From positions 3,340,975 to 3,404,974 of the forward strand of contig JARUPZ010000020.1 of the NCBI GenBank assembly GCA_031213475.1: DNA of 64,000 bases, read 5' to 3'. The DNA comes from Nereocystis luetkeana (taxonomy: Eukaryota; Sar; Phaeophyceae; Laminariales; Laminariaceae). Below the pieces are notes generated by a model. The model was given only the letters and a program-made list of their open reading frames with translations. It was not told the origin of the DNA and searched no databases. Positions within the stretch are counted from its first letter, which is position 1. Each line of letters starts with the position of its first letter. Below, one piece after another: positions 1 to 12,300 of this stretch. Position numbers and translations under genes: made by a program.

Positions 1-366
1 TCAGAGCCACGGTCTCCACGTTGATGACCATGTCTCCGATGTAGTCAAACTCGCTTAACGCTGCCGCGCGGTCGGGCCCATCAAGCACCGCGTTCTTGGG
101 GCTGCCGCAGCAAACCGCGGCGGCCGCCATCTCTTCTTGGGTGAAACTGAGCGGCCACGCCCCCAGGGCGTACTTTAGTGGCCCCGTCACCGCTTCGCCG
201 AACCAGAAGCGTTCCACTTGTGGAGCCTCCGCCGGCGTCAGGTGCACCTGAGCGTTGCGGAACGCGGGACGGTCGGACTGGCTCTCGACGGTGCGCGCGA
301 AAAAACCGAAGACGTTGGCCAAGCCCGTCTTGGCCTTGCAGAACTGCTGGACAACCGAGTTCATCG
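1..366 (-). CDS. Exon 9 of MULE/FAR1-like gene, runs off window
   Basis: It starts after TCTTCGTTGCAG. Joined to exon 8 it restores TTNRVQ-A-MNSVVQQF. The exon is open to base 1 through ERFWFGEAVTGPLKYALG and DYIGDMVINVETVAL, which is where MULE proteins approach the SWIM zinc finger. Confidence 0.85.
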
Positions 367-3300
367 CTGCAACGAAGAGCCGAAACGCATACCAGGTACA
401 CACACAAAGGGGGGTGGGTTCACACGGTTAAAAAGACGCACGGATGGCTCGGTGCAAGCAATCGGTGTCTGCCCGGTCGGTGAAAACCCGACCCCACGTG
501 CTCCGTCCCGGCATTGTGGGGATGCGAGGGTTTATGGTCACACGACTACGGGCATGCATGAGATCGAGTACACCCCCCTAACTCATTGAAGCTGTCATCC
601 ATATGCAAGTCCGCCTCACAAGCGGTTCTTAGTAGGATGCAGCTCACCCTTCATGCGACTCGCCAAAACACCTCACGGCGCTTCGCGCTTGGTGCAAGCA
701 ATGTCTGCTTGGTCGGTGAGAACCCGACATGCTCCGTCCCGGCATTGTAGGGATGCGAAGGTCTATGGTCATACGACTACGGCCATTACGGCCATGCATG
801 AGATCGAGTACATCTCTCCTATCGAGTACAACCCCCCCCCCGCCCCCGGTACTGTCACTGGGAATAAAACCCTAACCCTGAGCGTCCCTCGAAAAGTGAC
901 CCCAAAAAGGTTCTTATTGTTGTACTTATTACGGGGGACCACAGTTAATAGGACCAAATATTCTTAGTAAAAATTGTTAAATATATAGGTTTTTATGTAT
1001 ACCATAGGTCCTATTAACTATGGTCCCCCGTAATAGTAAGTTTTTTTCATCTTCATGGGCTCTCACAAAAATAAGAGGTCTACAAGACGCTCAGCCCTAC
1101 CTATTGATAGATTTCCGGAAAAACAAGAAGAAACGGGATATTTTCAGCCGCGTGTTCCTCTCGGAGAGACGACATGGACTCATTCCTATTACGGGGGGCC
1201 ATAGTAAATATGACCAAATATTGTCAGTAAAAATAGCGAAATATATAGGTTTTTGTGTGTACCATAGGTCCTATTTACTATGGTCCCCCGTAATAGAAGC
1301 GTATAGCCGACACCGTGTTTTTTTTTTGCGGGCGTACAACGACTGCGACTACTGAAAAGCTGAAGTCGAACAGGGAAAACAAAAAACAAAAACAAAAAAA
1401 CATGCCAGGTACCTGGTAGGAAATAGACTCAAGTAGGTAGGTTTTCCGTGGAAATAATAAATGTGCGAGCGGTTATAAAAACTGAGCTACGTACAGGCAG
1501 TAGTGTGGAAATAGACCTGTTTTCGACCGAAAACGCTATGCCTAGCCGGGACCGGTACCCCCGGATTCTTACAGTACGAGAGGTCGGTGCTGTATACCGT
1601 GCGCTTACACTCGACTCGGTGGGTGGAAAACGAAGGTAAGGATCGAGCAGCGAGAACGAAGCATAATCCGAATTTCTTACGCGCCCCCGTCCCAAAAAAA
1701 AAGTGAACCTGGCGTTTTGATCCTGATAGGCTATCTCTTATTTCGTGTGATAACAGTTCCTCAATCCACTTTCATAGCGCCCCTCCAAAACCTATTACGA
1801 GGGACCATAGTAAATAGGACAAAAATACTCTTCGTAAAAAATAGCGAAATATATAGGTTTGTGTTGACACCGTAGGTCCTGTTTACTATGGTCCCCCGTA
1901 CTCGGTATTCTTCCAATCCAATTTTGGGGCCTGCCGCGCCGCGGCTCCCGCGGAGGGCTGATTATATTGCTGCACCTAGTGGATGCGAGCAGGGTGCCAA
2001 AAGGAAGGGCTCACAGCGGGGTCAACGTATGATACCAAGTGAGAGCAGGGTGGCAGGTGGTAAAAAAAAAAAACACGTGCAAAATCTGAACAGCCCAGCA
2101 CGTACGTACGTACGCGCCATTCCACCGCTGGTGGGCTCATCGCGGCCGGTAACTCTGGACGTGATGTACTGGTGCGCGGTACATGACCCCTATATATACC
2201 ACGAGTAAAAAATGAGAAAAAAACGGGCACTGAGAAAAACAAGCCGAGATTCAGAGGTCTACCGGAGATGAAGAAATTTGGGAGTCGCTACACTGAAGCT
2301 GCTGTTAAAGCTTAAAACCATTTCTGACATACAGAAGGAATCCAGCCTGAACCAGTAGCTTTCCTGTTTCTTACCAGGTATTAATATTTGAGGTGCTTGC
2401 GTTCGACTTTGTTGGTGGTGGACCAGCCGAAAAAAAGGGGTCAGAAGACCGAGCAATGGGAGTCATCCAATAATTTTTTTTAAAAAAGGGCAAATGCCAA
2501 AATCAGTTACCAGGGTATACCTGATCCGTTTGAGCCAAAATCAGGTACATATTAAAACCAAGTGAAAAACGCGCGCCACGAGCGGTGTTGTGTCCATGAA
2601 AAAGTCGGGTGAAAAATGAAGCTTGCCACATGGCCTCCAAAATCTAAATGGTTTAGTTTAGAGTGTAAATACCACGGGCTTCACTTGGACCTGCAGAGAG
2701 TCACTATTGATTGGCTTTGTGTCGTTTGTTTTGCCACGGCGGGGGTGCCAACTAGAGTGTTTACTCTGGCGCCCCCCCCCCCGTTGGCAGCTCTAAATAT
2801 TCTAGACCGTTCTCGCGGAACCGCTTGCTCGGCACGAAATTATATCTTGCCGTATGATACCAAACCTGAGACCACCTCGACGCGGGGTGGTGCAGAGTGC
2901 GGACAACGACCATGGTGCTGTATAAACCGCTGTGACCGTACATACAAAACAACACACAGCAGGACAGCAGGACACATCACAGCAGCTATTTAATAACTGA
3001 AGCACGTCGCACACCCCAAAAGAAGAAAGAAAGCGAAACCAACATACGGATGCATGCATATATGCATATGTAAACACGTAGTTTCACGTACAACGTACGA
3101 GTACAGAGTTTATACGTGTATAGAGAACAATTTCAAACGAGGGAGGGCAGACGCATACGGAGAGAAACAACAGAGTGTACGTACGGTCTCTCTGATTGGT
3201 TCATATTTGGCCAAAAGCAGTTGAAAGCTAGACAGAGTAGAAAAAAACAGGTATACCTTGGCCTTTCGAGCCAAAATCAGTTACAATGTTAGCCTGGCCA

Positions 3301-6300
3301 AAGTGGCCAGGTATACCTGATTATGGCAAAAACCCTAAAAAAAACTGCCAGCGTCCCCCCTCCAAAATCATGAGCCTGGCGTCCTTATTAACCTCTTTTA
3401 GGGCTCCGAAATATCACAGTCAACTGAACAATGATAGGTTTTAGTGCTATCAGCCGCCTGTTAGCAGCAGCGTGAGCGTGAGCGGCCCAGCCATACGGGT
3501 GGGTAGGATCATTGCTGCGGCCGTTCCGCACGACTCCTTGCACTCGTAACTTGGGCCCCATGTTGTAGAATATCGTCCCCCAATCACGCAGAGACCGTTA
3601 CTGCCGTAATCGACACATTTTACCGTCGCCGTCTCAAGAGGGCAATACGTTGTTTCTCGTTCATCGTGGGCCTACTATTTGTATGCACGAAAGGGGAGGG
3701 ACCTGGAGAAGCAGGGCAAAGGCAATACATAAAGTAGATGGGATGCAAAAAAAACACACACACACACACACACACGTGCTGCGATAGGGGTGCACCCATT
3801 TATTTATTTTCTGGGGCTTTTCCTGACTTAAGGAGCTCCAACCACTGATTTTTTAAGGGAAAAAAAAAAAAAAACTCCACCCCCGAGGGCGTAGGCATAC
3901 ACATCCAATAACATGTACCAGCGTACCCGGTGAAAACAAAAAAAGGTCTTCCAACAATATTGGGTCACGTAAAAAATATTTCCGTCGGTCAAGGAGCCCC
4001 CTCCCCCCCCCCAAAGCACTCGAAAATATTATTCAGGCGAACATAAATGCTAAAAGGCATTCATTAACCCTTTGGAGGGCTGCAGTCCCGTTTTGGGGAC
4101 GAACCACTCAGATCTTTTGTACTTTGTCCCCAAAAGCGGAATTGCAGCCCTGAAAGTTTTTTTTTTTTTTAGGACCGCAGTCCCGTTTTGGGGACAAACT
4201 ACTTGAAATTTGAGCGGTTTGTCCCCACATATGGGACTGCGGTTCTAAAAGGGTTTAAGACACGCCTTATCGTAGCAGGGGCAAAAAAACCAAAGAACTG
4301 TGTGGACTCGACTCATACCTTGGACCCGGTTGGTGGTGAACGAGGCTATGCCGAAAGTCAGGACAGAACAATACACCGCCCACTGCTCGCGGTCGTTGTA
4401 CAAGGTGTCCATGTAGCCCTTGGACGCCGGGTAGGTCTCCACCAGCTTGGTGTATTCCTTCTCGAACCCGGCCAGGGTCAGCCGGCCGCGCGTCCTGTAA
4501 AACTGGTCCAGGAATCCCTGTCCGGCGTCCGGAATCAGGCGTTTTGACACATCGGACATATCAGGGATCTGCCTCATCTATTACGGTGGGGGGGGGGGGG
4601 GGGGGGGGGCATACCAGTAGTAAATAGGATCAGGGATCTGCCTCATCTATTACGGGGGGGGGGGGGGGCATACCAGTAGTAAATAGGACCAAATACTGAT
4701 GGTAAAAAAAAAGGAAATACATAGTTTTTTTTTGTCTGTACCGTAGATCCTATTTACTATGGTCCCCGTTCTAGATCTATTGGTAGGTCGTACAGATCAA
4801 GCGGGTTGAAACGGGGGCAGCTATTTTCTTCGCTGGAATATTTTCTGACTGACGGGTCCTCCTTAATAACCAAAATCGTCGGAAACGCCGTCCCTTTTTT
4901 TTTTCGCGACATATAGTAGTACTTGCACCCCCAGGCCATACGGAAATTCTTCATCAACCACTGCGCTTTCAATTTTCCAAGGGATCATTATTCCGGTGGG
5001 GGGGGGGGGCAGAGCTTTTAGGACCGCGGTCCCGTTTCGGGGACAAATAACTCGAGGGTTTGACTGGTTCGTCCCCAAAACGGGGCTGCGGTCCTAAAAG
5101 GGTGAAGGAAGGAACCTCGGAAAAAAAAAGAACGGGGTGCACCTCTCCCTCACCTTGAAGCACTTGTCCAGATCAGGTGGGTTGGGAAAAATATACATCG
5201 TATTCGTACTGGTATGTAGGGATCGCGTACATCCTTCGCATCATCACATGGAAACGTGTACAGATCGCACACATCGGACACAACTGCTTCTGGATAAGAT
5301 CACAACGCACTCACGAAGCCGGGCACAGAGCATGATAAATTGCATGACCATGCCCTGCAGATCGCTGAGTAATGTGGAAACACGCGCTCTTGAAAAAAAA
5401 AAACTATGGAACTGCGCTCCCGTTTTGGGGACGTGGACGAAAGACTGAGGAATAGGCCGTTTCTTAGGGAAGGTTTTAGATAGTCAAAACTGAACGTTTT
5501 CGGGCCGCAAAACCAATCATCAACCTTGTAGGCCCGAACTAGGTGAATTTTTCGGCGATATAAAATCTGACATACAGTTTCGGGACGGCATTCAACCGGA
5601 AATCGATCCCCAATTTTGACCAAAATCGTGAGCGAAACTGGCGATTGGGTTTGCATCGTCACGGGCTTCCACGCATCGTGGGAGGCAACAAGCGTTCAAG
5701 GCACACACCAGCTACCGAAAACCAAAGATGTCAGGAGACAGCATTTTTTACCCTTGACAGGCAGCAACTTTGCTTTGACATGCTTGACTGACACCAAACA
5801 ACTAGGTTTTAGTGTGGAACACTCGGTCCCACACCCTTGACAGCGCACGTCTAGCCTTGCTTGACACGTCTCCTGACATCTTCGCCGAAAACAGCAGCGG
5901 TGTACAAGCCGCATCTGTCTGCCAAGCCAACAACAGAAGGTGCGCTGCTGCTTGCTGCGCCACGCTATCCACCCGCGCATGCCTGAGGCACCACCACGAG
6001 CCGGTGGGATCGGGTTGTGATCGTGTCTGTCGGCCATGAGAGCCTTGCCACCCTCCCTCCCTGCGGCTGCGACTGCGCCATTCTCCGAAGGCAACCACAA
6101 CTTGCCTCGTCGAGAGCAAGGGCAGCAGTCGATTTCTGGGAGAGAAAGTTTGTCGGTTGATGGACGATGAACGCAGACAGCGAGGAGGAAAACGCAACTT
6201 CTACGACACCCCTCTTAGTACGGAGCGTACACACGGCCGTGTTTCCCCTCGTCCCGACCATCGCCGAGTACAATGCTTTTGCGCTGCGTGCTCCGGTGCG

Positions 6301-9300
6301 ACGAGCACATCGACCAACCCGTTCGTAGCCCTGGGAGGAAGCGAAACGCCTCGGAGACGCTTTCGCGTACGAGGATATACGAGTACGACGTACCGTCTTT
6401 CCTCGTGCTGCTGTTGTTTTTTTTTTTGGCCACAGCTTTCATTACTGTCCAAAAAACAATCTGAATAAAAAATGGGTCATGATAAGGTTGTGCCCTGAAA
6501 AATATCAGGTGTGGTTTTGAGGCTCGAAAAATTCGTTCATTTTTGGTTTTAAAAAAACTTCCATAAGAGATGGCCTTAGAGTCAGATGTGTGTTTTTGTA
6601 CACTGCAGCACTAAAAAATGTACACCTCGGATAGGGCATCGATTCCCACAGCTCATGATCTACATATTTCAAGGCATGTAGATAATATATTCCTGATCTA
6701 GCTCATGTTATCGGGTGGGGCCCGTACAATATGTACGATCTACTGTAGGACTTGTTTCCTGGGTTGGATCTGTACTGTACAGATAGATACATCGTGCACA
6801 ACCTCTCACAACGGCAGCTGAGGAACTGGATCTTTAATCTGTAGATGATCAATCTGCAGATGATCAATCTGTCGATGGTCTATCTGTACATGGTCTATCT
6901 GTCGATTATCTATCTGTCCGGGGTGTGAACAAATGCAAAGACAAACTAAATTCAGTTGGTTGGTTTACTTCGCCACCCAACTAAACAAAACAAGAACTAC
7001 TGTACTCGGTATGTCCCCACTGTAAGTATCGGGACGATTAGGACTAAAGAGTACACGACAAAACGATGCCAATACTTCGGGACGAAAAAATTGTAGCCAT
7101 TAAGCCCAGCCGAGTCACAGCTCTGCCACCTACTATTAATACCATGCCTGCCACTGCCACGGTGTTCGCAAAGAATTAGGTTGAAAACCAAATTGGTCGG
7201 GCTAGCTTGCGGTCTGTTTCCTACATAAAAATGAACCCACCCATGAAACCTTCCTGAAGAGCTAACCCAACCCAGGAAGAGTTGGGTTGGAAGTGGCGTT
7301 CTGGTCACGTTTTGCCACAACACTACGTAGGAAGGTCCCAACGTTTCGCGGGTTGGGGGCCTTTCGTACGCAGGGAACAGACCACAAGAAACTCAACCAA
7401 AATTGAATTCAACCATTTTTTGTTCGCAAACGACGGTATTTATTGTTCCAAACAAAAAAAACGCCTTCGTATTTCGGAATGAAGTCGTAGCCATGAAGCC
7501 CAGCAGAAACACAGCCCTATCTCTTAACCATGCCTACCGCTATATACTGCCGCTACTATTCTGGTAGGATCGAAGCATACCAGTAAATACCAGTACACAA
7601 TAGTGGCTCACGTTGAACTGCCCCCCCAGCAAGACCTTGAGGTTCTTGGCGACGTCCTGCCCCAGATGCCACATGCACCGCCTCCTTTTCGCGTGGGGGA
7701 ACACCCTCTGCGATGCTCGCGCCATGGCCGCGTCCGCGTCCTGGATGAACACGTCAGGAGCCGCCCCGCCCCGCGCCTGCTTGTACGTCTCCAGCATCCA
7801 CTCGAACGCGTCCGTCCTTGCGTCCGCCGCGACCGTCTGGAAGACGATGCGGGTGCTGTATTCCCCGTCGACGATGACTCCAAGGCCAAGCGGGAGGTGA
7901 TACCTGTTCTTGACTGCCGTGTCGTCATAGAGGAGCACCGCGCCGTGCCGGGTAGCAAGCGCGACCTGCCATCAAAAATAATCGGACATCACCGACTGTA
8001 TGTAAGAGACGAGCGAATTTCTGTGAAAGTTATCTGTATTGATCTGTACCTCGTACAGTGGTCTGTTCAGTCAGGTATCAGCTCTTGATAGCCGTGTCAT
8101 CGACACGAGCCCCGCGCCACACAGGGTAGCAAGCGCGACCGTGCAAACCGATTTTGACAATGTTGAGTATATCTACGTAAGAGAGGGGTGAAGGTCTGTG
8201 AAAACTGATGAGCTAGGTTGATCTGTACAGCTACCTACCAGGTACTATATCAAAGTGTAAGATCTGTGAAACTAATGATCTGTGTGATCTGTATTTTTAC
8301 AGCAGTGATCTGATATCTCCGGCGTGTGAAACGTTCGGGCGAAGTGAACCGGCTTCAACGGTATGCAGTAGAAAAGGCACGTCGTACGGAGTAGGACGAG
8401 TTTTAGATCCGTGAAAATGGCATGTGAGTATAGATGATCTGTGTACACACAATGATCTGATCTGATTTATTCGACAGATCAAGTGTTTGGGCGAAGAGAA
8501 CTGGCTTCAACAATAAACCAGGTATACCAGGTATAGTAGTAGGAAACCAAGGGGCGTAAAAGAGTAGCAGAGGAGGCACGCCAGCAGCGGTGCAACGGAG
8601 GGGGGGGGGGGGGGGGGGGGGGTAGTATATATAGAAAGAGGCGGCGGCTTGGAGGGGAAACCCCTCATTGTTCGGGTGCGTGGACATGGACATCCCGAGA
8701 AAACAAATCAGACTCGTGGGGACACCATGTCCCTCGGATCAACACGCCTAGTGACATAGTCGAAACCCCAGCTTCCCTTGAAATTTTTAGCCGAGGCTTC
8801 GCTCGGGGATGCCGGAGAAGTGTCGTTCGTAAGTCCAGATCCCGCCCTCGAGCCGTCCGCATCACACTACACACCACACCACACCCGCCCAACGAATTTT
8901 GCGCGGTGGCTTCCGGGAAAACTCCGCTGGCTGGCCCTTTTAAACCCCGAGAGCACCGAGGCAGCAACGACAACTCAAGGCCCCCGCCTCTCCGCTTGCC
9001 CCTGCCCCCTCTAGCTCTTGGTGCGAACGATGGGGACGAGGCGGTCCGTCATGGAGACCATCGGCGTCGATCGCGGGGGGGGGGGGTTGGAGACGACGGG
9101 AGGCTCGGTGCTGTTGCCGCTCCGAGCGAACGAGCCAAGAACGGCAACAAAAACGAGCCTCCCGTCGCCTTCAGCCCCGGCGAACCAAGGGTCTCCACCA
9201 GGGACAACCTCGCTCCGCAAGCGTCCACCGGGAGCTGGAACGGAAGGGACTGGCGGAGAGAAGAGTAAGCGAGAGCAGGGGCGAGCAGCTGTCGTTGCTG

Positions 9301-12300
9301 CCGCGGTGCTCGGGACGAAGACAACCAGCCATTCCGGAAGCCGCCGCGGAGGACCCGCCCGGCGGATGTGGTGTGGAAGGCTCGACGGCGAGATCAGGGC
9401 ACGCACAAACCCTCCCGACACTCCCGAGCTAAACCTCGAATAAAATGCCAGGTGTTTTGAACACTATAAAGGAAAGCTGGGGTCTCGACCATGTCCGCAG
9501 GCGTGGTGGTCCCGGGGGACATGGTATACGCACACCACCCCGCCGGATTTGGTGGTGATAGAGCGCGCTTTTTGCGTCGATGATCATATGGTTTTTCGCT
9601 CCGCCTAATCTCTGTCCTGGCCCTCTTGTCTCTGTACCACTCATCGGATTGTCACACGCTCAATCGTTGTAATTAGCGGGGAGGGGAGGAGAAGAGCCTG
9701 TTTTTTTGTGTGCCCGGATCTCAGGCACGACAAGGGAGGAAGAGAGAGAAAGGAGGGCGGAGATAGTAGGTGGGAAGACAAAAAAAAAAAAAAACTAAGC
9801 CGGCGAGAATAGCCGGCTATCGCAGGGAGACGTGGGTTCACGTCTCTTTCCGATGGTACCTTAGGAAGGAATCTTACACTACCCCTTTGTCCCAAAATAA
9901 AATCACCTTATTCCACTAATTTTTTTAACTAAAAGTTGCTCATGTATCGCGACAGAGCGGTAGTAGGTACCAGGTATTCACTTTCGAGCTGTACCCACGT
10001 GTCAAGGGACGCGCTTTCGCGCTGTATGTACTTGAGAGAAGCGTGGGGTAATATTAGCCGGAGTACAACCGAGAACAGGTACGCATCCTTCACACGTACA
10101 AAATGTTTGGTTTTAAATATTTAGGTTACAGATTTACTGCACGCGCTAAAAGGTGAACGTAAAACAGAACTGCTGCGAATATAAAAAACAAAAGACGAGC
10201 CTTGCTTTTTGAGCACTGTCTTTCAACGCACCTCGAGGCAGGGAGGGGGGCCTCTAACGAACCCAATACCTTTACTTGAAACGATCGGTGAAAGGCACAC
10301 AAGGCAACGTGTGAACGACCGCATATACCTCAAACCCAATGCTACAGCGGCAGCGATAGAGGTGCTGCAGCTGTTTTTTTCTGAGCGTCTTCTCGCTCAA
10401 GGAGCTCTTCGTACACCTGGCCCAAACATTTAGAGGTGCTGCATCTGATTTTTTCTGAGCGTCTTCTCGATCGAGGAGCTCTTCGCACACCTCGCCCGAA
10501 CTATGATTTTTGAGAGAGAACAAGAAAAGACAAAACTCCAACCCGTTAAGCACTCCCATGTCCTACAGTGCAATTACGGGACAACACAGTAATCAGGACC
10601 AAATGTGCCTATTAATAGCAAAAATGCCTTACTATTTTGGTTTGTTTTTGGTATAGGATGGGCCCTCGCTACTCAGGTCCCCCGTTACAGTGCATAGCCA
10701 AGCAACAAATCATATTGTACAAGACAAACGGGTACGCCAACAATGTTCGGTAGCTTCCAACTTGAGGAGCCTCACGCGCCGGATCAACCCGAAGACTTTT
10801 TCCTCCCGAAAAGTGCCTCTTACCATTAAAAAAAAAAAACGATGCCCCTGTTGCGCATACCAGTCAGACGAGTACGAACAAAAAACGAATTTTCTTCAGG
10901 CTGCTGATATTGTCTTAACTCAGACTTTCGTCGGAAACGCCAAGCACCTCCTTAGTCAGAAGCATTTTGGCCATAAAGGGCTACCCCCGTCGTAGTGGTA
11001 GCAAGCGTCCGAAACCTTGGAAAAACGCCTACGTACCCACCTGCTCTGCGGTCATCCAAAACACGTGCGAAAAGCATCCTTTCGCATCCAGCTTGACCTT
11101 GTACACTCCGCCACCTTCGATGCACGCCTGGACCTGCGGAAGCGCCGCAGAATGTCCAACAAAAATTCAGGATGAGCAGAGAGTCATGCCTCTACAGTGC
11201 GTTGCCATGCCTCTACAGTGCGGTAGCCATGCCTCTACAGTGCGGTAGCCATACCTCTTCAGTGCGGTAGCCATGCCTCTACAGTGCGGTAGCCATGCCT
11301 CTACAGTGCGGTAGCCATGCCTCTACAGTGCGGTAGTCATGCCTCTACAGTGCGGTGGAGGGAGTATAAGTGGGCCCAAACTTGAAGCTTTCTGGCCGAC
11401 GGGGCTCTTGACCTATTAATACTCAACTGGATCATCTGATCGATATATTATCACACCTCATTCTTACTTGATATTACGGGGGACCATAGTGAATAGGACC
11501 TATGGTACACACAAAAACCCATTTATTCACCTATTTTTAGGAACATAATTTGGTCCTAACTATGGTCCCCCGTAAGAGTATATAATCATGCCCGTCTGGT
11601 CGGGCATATAGTCCCCGTTTGATAAAGGCAGATTGTTCATTGGGTGAGCCAATATGCAGTGTTTTCCTGAAAAAAAAAACGGTTTTGAGCGGAAATACAA
11701 GGACCGTTTAGACTTCAATATGCGTATCAAGCGGTCTTTATATCGCCCAGAGTGGCCATCGGTTTTGGGGTGACCAATAGAGGCTCTTCGGGTGAGAAAC
11801 CTGGGAAAAAATAGTTGAAAACAGATACGTATCATATGCCCCCCGTTCTCTCATCTACCGTATCATAGCATGGCTCACAACGGACCAGCATCTTCGGGGA
11901 GTTTGTAGACCGCATGGCGCTACACCCACCATGCTCGAGACTTGTTTCGCACGTCGGACCAGATGGATCATCTACATAAACATCATCTAGATCTCCCAAC
12001 CTTCAGTCTTGAGATGCGGTGCAGGATCTGTATAACATAACGGATCCAACCCAGGGAGACACGTCCCAGATCATGCAGGTCTAACGCCCCCCCCCCGGCA
12101 ACATGAGCTAGATCATACAGATCATACAGATCATACAGATCAGGACTAGATGATATATCTTCCCTGGAAGGTCTACTGTAGCTCATGAAGCGAGAGTTAA
12201 ATATCTGTTCGATGTGTGCATTTTCTTGCTCCTCTTCTGCTATGCGAGGGAACACGGTTGTTTCAGTCCACACGGCCACATTGTACAACCACACCTCACC

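Larger units (their letters stand above)
367..4318 (-). other. Intron 8 of MULE/FAR1-like gene
   Basis: Holds R1 copies (440-845), three M1 elements (927-1900), an AC microsatellite (about 3757-3775) and an M2 pair (4065-4256). GCCAAAATCAG near 2500-2560 and 3240-3330 recurs beside GTATACCT. I see no coding signal in 1900-4060. Confidence 0.6.
4569..7611 (-). other. Intron 7 of MULE/FAR1-like gene
   Basis: Contains M1 (4579-4770), M2 (5019-5103), a GC-rich block around 5870-6400 open on both strands without a recognisable product, and a GATC-rich repeat (6640-6935). Two diverged copies of a stretch of about 100 bp (GTAGCCAT...AAGCCCAGC) lie near 7090-7160 and 7485-7550. Confidence 0.5.
7966..11040 (-). 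other. Intron 6 of MULE/FAR1-like gene
   Basis: Holds the exon 7 relic, GATC-rich repeat (8140-8490), a long G run (about 8600-8622), a GC-rich block 8770-9440 with long open frames on both strands but no recognisable domain, a SINE-like body (about 9655-9800) and a diverged M1 (10573-10685). Confidence 0.5.

Noticed and set aside
5696-6197. Cys-rich frame on the minus strand
   Set aside because: No signal peptide or regular cysteine spacing, and competing frames on both strands.
8770-9440. Possible gene in a GC-rich block open on both strands
   Set aside because: No domain, start context or splice structure is recognisable, and GC-rich DNA gives such frames by chance. It lies in an intron of the opposite-strand gene.
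9800-9865. tRNA gene suggested by GGGTTCACGTCTC
   Set aside because: No matching acceptor stem, D arm or anticodon arm could be paired; at best a SINE trace.
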